26,423 nucleotides of DNA from JAFAVZ01 sp036009105 (GTDB lineage: Bacteria > Acidobacteriota > Thermoanaerobaculia > Gp7-AA8), in NCBI GenBank assembly GCA_036009105.1, contig DASYMJ010000227.1, positions 1 to 26,423 on the forward strand. The letters run 5' to 3'. The notes below the pieces were generated by a model, which saw only the letters and a program-made list of their open reading frames with translations, did not search any database and had not been told where the DNA came from. Both the position numbers and the translations under genes were made by a program. This document shows, piece by piece, positions 7,162 to 15,008 of this stretch; positions within the stretch are counted from its first letter, which is position 1, and every line of letters begins with the position of its first letter.

Positions 7162-9981
7162 TCAGAACCTCACCCGCAGGCCGACCTGCTCGCGGCGGCC
7201 GAGGCTGACCACGCAGCCCGGATCGCCGAGGCTGGTGTTGCCGCCCGGTCCGAGGAAGTTGTTGATGCAGCCGTAATTGTTCGCGTTCGTGGCATTGAAG
7301 ATCTCGCCGATCAGGCCGAGGCCGACGGGGCCGACGTTGAACGTCTTCTCCAGCCGGAAGTCGAGCGACTGGTAGCCGAAGCCGTTCTTCTTCGGCGGGT
7401 AGAGCGTCCCGGCGTAAGCATGCGAGTCGATGCGATTCTGCAGGCTGAAGCCGAGGTGGAAGTCGAGGAGGGTCGCCGCGCCGCCGGTGCCCAGCGTCAC
7501 GGTGGTGCTGAAGCGGGTGTCCCACGGCAGGCCGATGATGCCGACGGCCACCAGGTGATTCGGCTCCGTCCCCGGCACGGTGTGCTCGCCGTACGCGGCG
7601 GCGGAGGGGAAGTCGAGGCTGAAGTCATCATTGCCGGTCTGCTTCGCGTCGGAGTGCGTGTACGAGACGCGCGCGCCCCAGTTGCTCTGCGAGGTGTACG
7701 GCCGGTCCATGGTGAGATAGACGCCGTTGTACCAGTACTTCTTGCCTGCCGGGTCGGAGATCAGCACGTTGCCGAAGCCCGGCACGAGCGCGGAGCAGCA
7801 AAGGCCCGTGGCGGAGAGCCAGGTGAAGCCGCGGTAGGCGCGTACGACGTTGTAGCTGAGCGAAGTCTGCCAGCCGCCCGCGATGGCGCGCAGGCCGAGG
7901 TTGAACTGGTTCGAGTAGGGCGGCTTGGTGTTGTTGTTGAGGAGGAAGATCTCCGGGCTGGTGAAGCCGGAGGCGATGAGCTGATCGAGGCCGGCCTTGC
8001 TCAGGTACTTCGGATCCCACGCCACCTGTCCCGGATTCGGCGTGCGGCCGGGTGCGGCGAACTCGATGCGGTAGACGGGGTACTGCAGGCGGAAGCGCTC
8101 GTCGAGCGTGGCGTTGAGGAAGAGGCGGTCGTAGTAGCGGCCCGCGCCGCCGAAGAGCACCGCGCGGCCGTTGCCCGTCAGGTCATAAGAGAAGCCGAGG
8201 CGCGGTTGGAACTCGGTCTTGAATGCCTTGCGCTCGCTGCCGGTGGAGAAGTAGCTCGGATCGACCTTGCCGGCCAGGCCGGTCCGGATGTTCGCCGGCG
8301 TCACGTAGCCGGTGTCGATCATGTCCGTCTCGTAGTCCCAGCGCAGCCCGAGGTTCAGCGTCAGGCGCTCGTTGAGCGTCCAGTTGTCCTGGCCGTAGAT
8401 GCCGAATTCGTTGTTGCTGGTGTTGAAGTGCGGGTCGCCGAAGCCATAGATGGCCTGGTACGGCGTATCGAAGCTGTAGCCGTTGGCCGGGTCGATGCGG
8501 AAGTTGAATTGCGGGTTGCCGTTGAGGCTCTTGTTGACCTTGTAGTCGAGGAAGTCGACGTTCCCGCCCAGCTGGAAGTTGTGCTCGCCCATCCAGCGGA
8601 AGCCGGTGTAGTTGTAGTCGTCGCGCAGCTCGAGCCGGCGCTGCTCGAACTCCTGCGTCGTGGTGTTGCCGCCGACGCGGAGGACGCCCTCGTAGTTGAG
8701 GCCGACCAGGTCCGGATTCAGCGGACGGGGGTTCCAGCCGTACGTCTGCAGCGCGGCCGCGGCCTGGTTCAGCGAACGGTCGTTGTTCCACTGGTGGCGG
8801 AGCGTCGTGCCGTACACCCAGTTGCGCAGGTCGGTGGCGGACTCGAACGCGATCTTGTCGCCGAAGTCGCGCACCTCGTGCTCCCGGCGGTAGTTCGAGC
8901 TGAGGTCGACCAGCTGATTCGTCATCGGCTGCCAGCTGATCTTGCCGAAGGCGAGGTTGGACCGGAACGGGCTCGCCCCGGAGCCGAGGTACTGCGCGAA
9001 CTGCTGGTTGAAGGCGGCGTTGCCGATGGAGATCGTCTTCACCGCCGCCTCCTGGTCGCCTTCCCAGGCGAGGAAGAAGTGCAGCCTGTCCCGGATGATC
9101 GGCCCGCCCGCGCTGAAGCCGCTCTGGTAGCGTTTGTAGCTCTCGTTCGTGGACAGAGTGGAGAACTGGAAGTTCTTGGCCGTGGCCGAGACCCACTCCT
9201 TCGGCTGATAGAAGACGAAGGCCTGGCCGTCGAGCTGGTTGCCGCCCGACTTGGTGATGGCGGTGATGATGGCGCTGGAAGCCTTGTCGTACTGCGCGCT
9301 GTAGTTCTGGGTGATGACCCGGAACTCCTGCACCGCGTTCTGGGGGAACGGATTGCCGCGGCTGGCGTCCTGTCCCGCCGCGCCGCCCTTCAGCACGTCG
9401 TTCTTGAAGCTGATGCCGTCGATGAAGATGTTCGTCGCCTCGGCCGGCTGCGCGTCCCCCGCGAACGTCTTGCGCTGCGGGTCCTGGGAGAGGCGGATGC
9501 CCGGCGCGAGGGCGGCGAAGTTCAGGAAGTTGCGGTCGTCCTGGGGCAGCGCCTCCATCTGCTGCGGCGTGACGTTCGTGGCGATCTCCGGCGTTCGCGT
9601 CTCCGCCACCTGGTTGCCCACCACGGTGATCGACTCGCTGACCACCGCCGTGGGCGAGAGCGCGAGGTTCACATCGACGTTCTGCCCCACGCGCAGGGTC
9701 AGCGTCTGGGACCGCGGCTCGTATCCCGGCGCCGCGACGACGATGTTGACGTCGCCCGGCTGGACGCCGCCCAGCTGATAGGAGCCGTCGGCGCGGCTCT
9801 TCACCGTCACCACGAACCCGGTGGTCAGGCTCACCGCGCTCACCTCGGCGTTCCCGAGGGCGGCGCCCTTCTCGTTGGTGACCTTCCCGTGGATGGTGGC
9901 CGAGGTCGACTGCGCGTAGCCCTGCAGCGCGAACGTCCCGATGAATAGCATGAACAGCAACTGCGGCATCTTCCTGCTCAT
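7162..9981 (-). CDS. Oar-type TonB-dependent outer-membrane receptor with N-terminal carboxypeptidase-regulatory-like domain
   Basis: A 939-residue outer-membrane protein. The signal peptide ends at GYAQ (about residue 24). Residues 28-108 form a carboxypeptidase-regulatory-like beta domain (TIHGKVTNEKGAALGNAEVS, DGSYQLGGVQPGDVNI). A TonB-box-like segment SESITVVGN follows at 115-123, then the plug (NIFIDGISFKND, NAVQEFRVITQNYSAQYDKA, AITKSGGNQLDG) and a long beta-barrel rich in aromatic strands. It ends REQVGLRVRF, with the terminal Phe typical of barrel assembly. The start at 9981 overlaps the lacI stop as TGATG, with GGAGAAAAGTG as ribosome binding site inside the lacI tail. It is the first enzyme-side gene of the operon and probably imports glucan fragments across the outer membrane. 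The substrate is inferred from its neighbours only. Confidence 0.93.
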   Translation of the reverse strand: MSRKMPQLLFMLFIGTFALQGYAQSTSATIHGKVTNEKGAALGNAEVSAVSLTTGFVVTVKSRADGSYQLGGVQPGDVNIVVAAPGYEPRSQTLTLRVGQNVDVNLALSPTAVVSESITVVGNQVAETRTPEIATNVTPQQMEALPQDDRNFLNFAALAPGIRLSQDPQRKTFAGDAQPAEATNIFIDGISFKNDVLKGGAAGQDASRGNPFPQNAVQEFRVITQNYSAQYDKASSAIITAITKSGGNQLDGQAFVFYQPKEWVSATAKNFQFSTLSTNESYKRYQSGFSAGGPIIRDRLHFFLAWEGDQEAAVKTISIGNAAFNQQFAQYLGSGASPFRSNLAFGKISWQPMTNQLVDLSSNYRREHEVRDFGDKIAFESATDLRNWVYGTTLRHQWNNDRSLNQAAAALQTYGWNPRPLNPDLVGLNYEGVLRVGGNTTTQEFEQRRLELRDDYNYTGFRWMGEHNFQLGGNVDFLDYKVNKSLNGNPQFNFRIDPANGYSFDTPYQAIYGFGDPHFNTSNNEFGIYGQDNWTLNERLTLNLGLRWDYETDMIDTGYVTPANIRTGLAGKVDPSYFSTGSERKAFKTEFQPRLGFSYDLTGNGRAVLFGGAGRYYDRLFLNATLDERFRLQYPVYRIEFAAPGRTPNPGQVAWDPKYLSKAGLDQLIASGFTSPEIFLLNNNTKPPYSNQFNLGLRAIAGGWQTSLSYNVVRAYRGFTWLSATGLCCSALVPGFGNVLISDPAGKKYWYNGVYLTMDRPYTSQSNWGARVSYTHSDAKQTGNDDFSLDFPSAAAYGEHTVPGTEPNHLVAVGIIGLPWDTRFSTTVTLGTGGAATLLDFHLGFSLQNRIDSHAYAGTLYPPKKNGFGYQSLDFRLEKTFNVGPVGLGLIGEIFNATNANNYGCINNFLGPGGNTSLGDPGCVVSLGRREQVGLRVRF

Positions 9982-11051
9982 CACTTTTCTCCTTTGCTGA
10001 TCTTCGGGCGGCGCACTGCGGCGCCGCATGATTTGCGAATGACGAGGGTGGTGGTGACGCACTCGGTCCGGCGCGGCAGCCCGCGCGCGGAAGCATTGAG
10101 ACGCTCGAAGAGGATGGCGAACGCGCGGCGGCCGATCTCGGCGATGTCGACCCGCACGGTGGTGAGCGAAGGAGCGATGTAGCGCGCGATGGGGATGTCG
10201 TCGAAGCCGACGACGGCCATCTCCTTCGGGCACTCCACGCCCGCCTCGGCCAGCGCGCCGAGCACGCCGACCGCCATCGCGTCGTTGGCGGCGAAGATCG
10301 CGGTGGGACGGGGGTCGGCGGCCAGGATGCGCTGCGCGGCGTCGAAGCCGGCCCGCTCGGTGAAGTCGCCCGCCACTTCCATCCGCGCGCCGACGGTGCG
10401 CATGGCCTGGCGATAGCCGCGCACCCGCTCCCGGGCGTCGCTGTTCTGGCCCGGGCCGCAGATGAAGGCGATGCGGGTGTGGCCGAGGGAGAGGAGGTGA
10501 TCCATCATCAGGCGCGCGCCGCCGTAGTTGTCGATGGTGATGGCGTCGTGCTGGTCGTCCCGCGCGCTGAGCACGACGAGGGGGAGGTCGGCGGCGAGCG
10601 GCTCGCGCAGGGCGGCGGGCGCGACGTCCGGAGCCATGAGCACCACGCCGTCCACCCGGCCCCGCATCGTCTCCAGCACCTCGAGCATCTCCGCCGCGCT
10701 GCTGTGGGAGCCGGAGACCAGGATGTGGTATCCGGCGCGGCGCGCGGCGAGATCGATGCCGCGGATCAGCTCGGAGAAGAACTCGCCGTGCACGTCCGGC
10801 AGGACGATGCCGAGGGTGTGGCTGCGCCGGATGCTGAGGGAACGGGCGGCGACGTTGGGGACGTAGCGGAGGTCCTTGGCCGCTTCCAGGACCTGGCGGG
10901 AGGTCTCTTCCCGGACCAGCTCTTTGCCGTTGAGCACGCGGGAAACGGTGGCCACCGAGACGCCTGCGCGGGCGGCGACGTCATGGATCGTCACCTCCGC
11001 GCGAGGCTCGCGGCGGCGAAAGCGGCGCGTTTCCCTCTGCGTGGATGCCAT
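9981..11051 (-). CDS. LacI-family transcriptional regulator of the sugar locus
   Basis: A 356-residue protein. The N-terminal helix-turn-helix reads TIHDVAARAGVSVATVSRVL at residues 21-40. The hinge helix is YVPNVAARSL with Leu72, the residue class that intercalates at a central CG step of the operator. A periplasmic-binding-protein-like sensor domain follows (HTLGIVLPDVHGEFFSELIR, GVVLMAPDV, IAFICGPGQ, TAIFAANDAMAVGVLGALAE, VVGFDDIPIARYIAPSLTTV). It is slightly longer than usual because of a basic 18-residue N-terminal extension. Its stop overlaps the TonB receptor start (TGATG), so it is the first gene of the operon it probably represses. A palindromic operator lies four bases upstream of its start codon, consistent with autoregulation. 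The inducer is probably a sugar of the pathway, but this is not visible in the sequence. Confidence 0.94.
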   Translation of the reverse strand: MASTQRETRRFRRREPRAEVTIHDVAARAGVSVATVSRVLNGKELVREETSRQVLEAAKDLRYVPNVAARSLSIRRSHTLGIVLPDVHGEFFSELIRGIDLAARRAGYHILVSGSHSSAAEMLEVLETMRGRVDGVVLMAPDVAPAALREPLAADLPLVVLSARDDQHDAITIDNYGGARLMMDHLLSLGHTRIAFICGPGQNSDARERVRGYRQAMRTVGARMEVAGDFTERAGFDAAQRILAADPRPTAIFAANDAMAVGVLGALAEAGVECPKEMAVVGFDDIPIARYIAPSLTTVRVDIAEIGRRAFAILFERLNASARGLPRRTECVTTTLVIRKSCGAAVRRPKISKGEK

Positions 11052-11054
11052 TCG

Positions 11055-11070
11055 ATGTAACCGTTTACAT
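11055..11070. promoter_or_regulatory. LacI-type operator, 16-bp palindrome with central CG
   Basis: ATGTAACCGTTTACAT is a palindrome with one mismatched pair and a central CG step. It closely resembles LacI/GalR-family sites such as TGTAAACGGTTACA. It lies between the divergent lacI-family gene and the GH1 gene and overlaps candidate promoter elements for both, so one bound repressor could silence the whole locus. Confidence 0.8.
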
Positions 11071-11093
11071 TTCGAGGTACGCTACTGCACAAT
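11064..11093 (+). promoter_or_regulatory. Candidate sigma70-like promoter for the GH1 gene
   Basis: The -35 TTTACA (11064-11069) is followed after 18 bases by CACAAT (11088-11093), a 4-of-6 match to TATAAT. The -35 lies inside the right half of the LacI-type operator, so repressor binding would block polymerase. The match is modest. Confidence 0.4.
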
Positions 11094-11107
11094 CGAGGGA
11101 CTGTCAA
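11079..11107 (-). promoter_or_regulatory. Candidate sigma70-like promoter for the lacI-led operon
   Basis: On the minus strand a perfect TTGACA (complement of 11102-11107) is followed after 17 bases by TAGCGT (complement of 11079-11084), a 3-of-6 match to TATAAT. The operator at 11055-11070 lies about 9-24 bases downstream of the -10, a normal position for repression around the transcription start. Confidence 0.45.
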
Positions 11108-11109
11108 TG

Positions 11110-11179
11110 CAGTTGTCGGTTATCAGTCGTCAGTTGTCAGTGGGCAAGAACCTACCGACAACCGACCACTGACAACCGC
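11110..11179. repeat. Heptamer hairpin C: CAGTTGT units facing ACAACTG-type units
   Basis: The left arm is five 7-bp units: CAGTTGT, CGGTTAT, CAGTCGT, CAGTTGT, CAGTGGG (11110-11144). The right arm is five inverted units: CCTACCG, ACAACCG, ACCACTG, ACAACCG, then CTGACCG (from about 11151). The loop is about six bases. It sits in the 5' leader of the GH1 gene, between the candidate promoter and the start codon. Confidence 0.8.
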
Positions 11180-11198
11180 TGACCGGCCGGAGATCACG

Positions 11199-12533
11199 AT
11201 GACCTTTCGCTTCCCGAAAGATTTCCTCTGGGGCACCGCCACCTCCGCCTATCAGGTCGAGGGCGCGCCGCTCGCCGACGGGGCGGGGCCGAGCATCTGG
11301 CAGCGCTTCAGCCACACGCCGGGCAAGATGACGAACGGCGACACCGGCGACGTCGCGTGCGATCACTACAACCGCTACGCCGGGGACGTGGCCATCATGC
11401 GGGACCTCGGCTGCAACGCGTATCGCTTCAGCATCTCCTGGTCGCGCATCCTCCCCGAGGGAACGGGCCGGGTGAACCAGGGCGGCCTCGATTTCTACAA
11501 ACGCCTCACCGACGCGCTGCACGAGGCGGGCATCCGCCCCATGGCCACGCTCTATCACTGGGACCTCCCCGCCGCGCTCGACGACCGCGGCGGCTGGCTC
11601 AATCGGGACATCGCCCACTGGTTCGCCGAGTACGCCGCGGTGGCCTGCCGCGCGCTGGATGACCGGGTGGAGCTCTGGGCCACGCTGAACGAGCCGTGGG
11701 TGGTGGTGGACGGCGGCTATCTGCACGGCGCGCTCGCGCCGGGGCACAGCATCCTGCACGAGGCGCCCATCGCCGCGCACAACCTGCTCCGCTCGCACGG
11801 CCTCGCCGTGCAGGCCTACCGCACGTTCGGCAAGCGGCCCATCGGCATCGTGCTGAACCTGGAGCCGAAGTACCCCGCATCCCTCGATGCCGCCGACCTC
11901 GCGGCGCTGCAACGCGCCGATGCCTACATCAATCGCCAATACCTGGACCCGCTCTTCTTCGGCGCCTACCCCACCGAGTTCCCGGGCATGTGGGGTGACG
12001 CGTGGCCGGACTTTCCGTCATCCGACTTCGATGTGATCCGCGCGCCGCTCGACTTCCTCGGCATCAACTACTACAAGCGCGCCGTGACCCGCGCCGACGA
12101 GCGGGTGATCGTGCAGCGCGCGTCCGAGGTGCGGCAGCCGGAGGCGATCTACACGGAGGTGGGGTGGGAGGTCTATCCGCAAGGCCTGACCGACCTGCTG
12201 CTGTGGGTGCGCGAGCGCTACGGCGCGATGCCGATCTACATCACCGAGAACGGCTCCGCGTTCTACGACCCCCCCACCGCCCTCGGCGAGATCGTGGAGG
12301 ATCCGCTGCGCGTGCATTACCTCCGCGAGCACCTCGCCGCTCTCGGCCGCGCGATGGAGCAGGGGGTCGACGTGCGCGGCTACTTCGCCTGGTCGCTGCT
12401 GGACAACCTGGAGTGGAGCCACGGCTTCACCAAGCGCTTCGGCATCGTGCACGTCGATTTCGCCACGTTGAAGCGCACGCTGAAACGGACCGCGCTCGTG
12501 TACGGCGAGGTGATCCGCAACGGAGGGGTGTGA
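11199..12533 (+). CDS. GH1 family beta-glucosidase
   Basis: A 444-residue protein, the normal length for bacterial GH1 enzymes, with no signal peptide, so cytosolic. It opens with the family pattern FRFPKDFLWGTATSAYQVEG. The acid/base Glu is E165 in ATLNEPW and the nucleophile is E350 in YITENGSAF; both are intact. Other family segments are AYRFSISWSRILPEG, LYHWDLPAAL, FLGINYYKR and the C-terminal GYFAWSLLDNLEWSHGF. It hydrolyses beta-linked glucosides, probably short glucan oligomers imported by the ABC system of the divergent operon. ATG 11199 is preceded by GGAG. The leader contains a heptamer-repeat hairpin, and the candidate promoter overlaps the LacI-type operator, so it is probably co-repressed with the operon. 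Confidence 0.96.
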   Translation: MTFRFPKDFLWGTATSAYQVEGAPLADGAGPSIWQRFSHTPGKMTNGDTGDVACDHYNRYAGDVAIMRDLGCNAYRFSISWSRILPEGTGRVNQGGLDFYKRLTDALHEAGIRPMATLYHWDLPAALDDRGGWLNRDIAHWFAEYAAVACRALDDRVELWATLNEPWVVVDGGYLHGALAPGHSILHEAPIAAHNLLRSHGLAVQAYRTFGKRPIGIVLNLEPKYPASLDAADLAALQRADAYINRQYLDPLFFGAYPTEFPGMWGDAWPDFPSSDFDVIRAPLDFLGINYYKRAVTRADERVIVQRASEVRQPEAIYTEVGWEVYPQGLTDLLLWVRERYGAMPIYITENGSAFYDPPTALGEIVEDPLRVHYLREHLAALGRAMEQGVDVRGYFAWSLLDNLEWSHGFTKRFGIVHVDFATLKRTLKRTALVYGEVIRNGGV

Positions 12534-12545
12534 TGAACGTTCATC
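12532..12545. terminator. Perfect 14-bp palindrome between convergent genes
   Basis: GATGAACGTTCATC is a perfect palindrome lying between the stop of the GH1 gene and the stop of the convergent OmpA-type gene, which are only 19 bases apart. It could form a short hairpin and act as a weak bidirectional terminator. It also matches the GAACGAT heptamer family and may be a minimal remnant of it. There is no strong U-tract. Confidence 0.35.
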
Positions 12546-12552
12546 GTTTCCA

Positions 12553-13824
12553 TCACCCCTTTGCCAGCTCCACCCTCCGGTTCTGCCCGCGGCCGAGCTC
12601 CGTGCTGTTGTCGCCCACCGGCTTCGTCGCGCCGAAGCCGGCCGAGGTGAGGCGCGCGGCATCGATGCCCGCCGTCACGAGGTAGTTCTTCACCGCCGCG
12701 GCGCGGCGCTCGGAGAGTTGCTGGTTGTGCTCCGGCGTTGCGGTGGAGTCGGTGTGGCCCTCCACCGTCATCTTCCAGTCGGCGTTCTTCTTCAGCACGT
12801 CGACGATCTGGTCCAGGGTCGGCTTCGAGTCGTCGCGCAGGACGTCCGAGTCGCTGTCGAAGTTGATGCCGTAGACGCGCGCGCGGCCGGTCGTCTCCAG
12901 GTCCCTGGCCAGCTGTCCCGCCGCGCTGCCAGCCCAGTGCGGGCAGCCGCCCACGTCGCTCGACTTGCGCGTGCCGTTCCACTGCCCGGAGGGCCGTTTC
13001 TCGCCGTCGTGCCACCAGAGGCCGAAGAGATTGTTGCCGTCCGGCGAGACGACCATGATGGCCGGCCCCTGGCCGCCGTCATCCTCCTTCCACTGGAACT
13101 TGATGACCCGTCCTTCCACGCCGCCGGTCAGCAACCCTTCCTTGTGCTCGTAGCAGCCGCTGACGGACGCTCCTTCCTGCTTGACGTGGAAGTCGCCGAA
13201 GTCGGAGGAGTAGGTGCCGCTCACGTTCATGGTGGGCGGCTTTTCGACCTGCCGCCCCGTGCCGCGCACGTCCATCAGCTCCGTGTACTCCGGCGAGCCG
13301 TGGTTGTTGTGGACGGTCAGGCGCAGCCACCGGCCGGCCGCCGGCGATACGGCGAAGGTCTGCCCATCCTGCCTGTCCGCGAGCGTGACGTCCGCGATCT
13401 TCTGGAAGCCGCTCGCCGGTCCCGCGTCGGAAACCTCGGCCGTGATGTCTTTCGCGCCGCGGCCATCGCCGTCGATGGCGGCCGTATCGAAGATGAGATG
13501 GTCGAGCTCCGTTTTTGCGGGCAGGGCGATGACGATCGTCTTCGGCGTGAGGTCGCCCTGCGGCGTAGCCCAGCCGGTTCCGGGATCTTCATCGAGCGTC
13601 ATGAAGGCCGACCAGTTGTCGGAGTACTCGGCCGGCTTGACCGCGATGAGCGCGCCGGAGGAGAACGAGATGATGCTCGGCGTGTTCGGCGCCACGGCCG
13701 CGGCAGAGGCCGTCGCGGTGGGCACGGGAACGGGCGCCGAGACGGTCGCTGTTGGCTCCGCGGGCATCTCTTTCTTCGAGCAGGCGAGGGCGAGCAGAAG
13801 GATGAGCGGCAGGCTCTTGCGCAT
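12553..13824 (-). CDS. OmpA-domain lipoprotein with discoidin-like N-terminal region
   Basis: A 423-residue envelope protein. The lipobox is LALAC with Cys15, followed by a Pro/Ala/Thr-rich linker. Residues about 55-190 resemble a discoidin (F5/8 type C) sandwich (DEDPGTGWATPQGD, ELDHLIFDTAAIDG, GRWLRLTVHNNHGSPEYTEL). A central beta-rich domain follows (VSGTYSSDFGDFHVKQEGAS, FGLWWHDGEKRPSGQWNG). The C-terminal OmpA/MotB domain has INFDSDSDVLRDDSKPTLDQ, VEGHTDSTATPEHNQQLSER and GRGQNRRVEL, the expected peptidoglycan-contact pattern. It should tether the outer membrane to peptidoglycan. The middle domain is probably a carbohydrate or ligand sensor, but I do not recognise it. It is convergent with the GH1 gene and divergent from the histidine kinase, with a 59-base gap. 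Confidence 0.88.
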   Translation of the reverse strand: MRKSLPLILLLALACSKKEMPAEPTATVSAPVPVPTATASAAAVAPNTPSIISFSSGALIAVKPAEYSDNWSAFMTLDEDPGTGWATPQGDLTPKTIVIALPAKTELDHLIFDTAAIDGDGRGAKDITAEVSDAGPASGFQKIADVTLADRQDGQTFAVSPAAGRWLRLTVHNNHGSPEYTELMDVRGTGRQVEKPPTMNVSGTYSSDFGDFHVKQEGASVSGCYEHKEGLLTGGVEGRVIKFQWKEDDGGQGPAIMVVSPDGNNLFGLWWHDGEKRPSGQWNGTRKSSDVGGCPHWAGSAAGQLARDLETTGRARVYGINFDSDSDVLRDDSKPTLDQIVDVLKKNADWKMTVEGHTDSTATPEHNQQLSERRAAAVKNYLVTAGIDAARLTSAGFGATKPVGDNSTELGRGQNRRVELAKG

Positions 13825-13883
13825 GCCGGGATTGTAGCGGCGAGCGTTCGTGTGCGCGCGGCCGTGGTGTTACCGTCTCGGTC

Positions 13884-15008
13884 ATGCCGCTCCGCCGCGA
13901 CCTGGAGATCGTCGGGTCCATCGCCGAGGCGCTGAATGCTTCGCCTTCCGTGGAGCTGGCGCTGGAGCGGACGCTGGAGCTGGTCACGGAGCTGCTCGAT
14001 CTGCAGACCGGCTGGATCTGGCTGGTCGATCCGGAGACGGGGCACATCTACAGCGCCGCCGCTCGCAACCTGCCGCCGTACCTGCAGGAGCCGGTGCGGA
14101 TGACGGGCGCCTCGTGCTGGTGCATCGAGGAGTTCCGCGACGGCTCGCTCGCGCCGATGAACGTCGATGTGATGGCGTGCAGCCGCCTGCGTCCCGCCGT
14201 CCGCGCGGAGCAGACGGAGCTCACCGCGGGCCTCGCTCATCACGCCTCGGTGCCGCTCTCCTTTCAAGGGAAGGCGCTCGGCATCATGAACATCACCGCA
14301 CCGGCGATGCGGCGCCTCACCCCCGCGGAGCTGCGCCTGCTCGGCACCATCGGTCTGCAGGTCGGCATCGCCATCGAGCGCGCGCGCCTCGCGGAGGAGA
14401 GCGCCACGCTGGCCCGCGCCGACGAGCGGACGCGCCTGGCGCGGGAGATCCACGACACGCTGGCCCAGGGTCTGGCCGGCCTGGCGCTGCAGATCGAGAC
14501 CGCGCTGCGCAACGTGGGCCGCGATCCCGACCGGGTGCGCGAGCGGCTGGAGATCGCGCTGGCCACGGCGCGGGCGAACCTGGACGAGGCGCGCCGCTCC
14601 GTGCACGCGCTGCGCGGCGGCGCCACCGCCGGCAAACCGCTGGCCCAGGCGCTCGCCGCATTGGCGCGCGCGTTCACCTCCGAGTCGGGCATCCGAGTTT
14701 CGTTCGAGGCGCGCGGTGCGTGCGCGACTTCTCCGGTCGCGGAGGCGGAACTGTTCCGCATCGCGCAACAGGCTCTGGCAAACGTGCGGCAGCATGCGCA
14801 CGCCCATACCGTGCAGATGTCGCTGCGATGCGCGAAGGGCCGTACCACGCTGACCATCGAGGATGACGGCAGCGGCTTCGATGTGCGCCGCATCGCGGCC
14901 GACCGGCACGGCATCCTCGGCATGCGCGAGCGGGCGCGGGTGGCGGGGGGGACGCTGCGCATCACGTCGGCGGAAGGGAAGAGGACGCGCATTGTGGTGA
15001 GGGCATGA
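13884..15008 (+). CDS. GAF-domain histidine kinase, NarL/DesK-type (HisKA_3 plus HATPase)
   Basis: A 374-residue cytoplasmic sensor kinase with no transmembrane segment. Residues about 20-168 form a GAF domain. The dimerisation helix carries LAREIHDTLAQGLAGLALQI with phospho-acceptor His190. The ATPase domain has FRIAQQALANVRQHAHA (N box), IEDDGSGFDV (G1) and GILGMRERA (G2). The GAF domain holds SCWC (Cys78, Cys80) and MACSRLR (Cys99), an arrangement that suggests metal or redox sensing rather than small-molecule binding; this is inference. The stop overlaps the start of the response regulator (ATGA), so they form a coupled pair. No recognisable ribosome binding site precedes ATG 13884, and no in-frame upstream start exists in the 59-base gap. 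Confidence 0.94.
   Translation: MPLRRDLEIVGSIAEALNASPSVELALERTLELVTELLDLQTGWIWLVDPETGHIYSAAARNLPPYLQEPVRMTGASCWCIEEFRDGSLAPMNVDVMACSRLRPAVRAEQTELTAGLAHHASVPLSFQGKALGIMNITAPAMRRLTPAELRLLGTIGLQVGIAIERARLAEESATLARADERTRLAREIHDTLAQGLAGLALQIETALRNVGRDPDRVRERLEIALATARANLDEARRSVHALRGGATAGKPLAQALAALARAFTSESGIRVSFEARGACATSPVAEAELFRIAQQALANVRQHAHAHTVQMSLRCAKGRTTLTIEDDGSGFDVRRIAADRHGILGMRERARVAGGTLRITSAEGKRTRIVVRA

Noticed and set aside
7114..9948. A 944-codon open frame on the plus strand opposite the TonB receptor
   Set aside because: It is low-complexity (Val, Glu, Ala, Arg rich), has no recognisable motif, and is the antisense shadow of a well-supported receptor in very GC-rich DNA.
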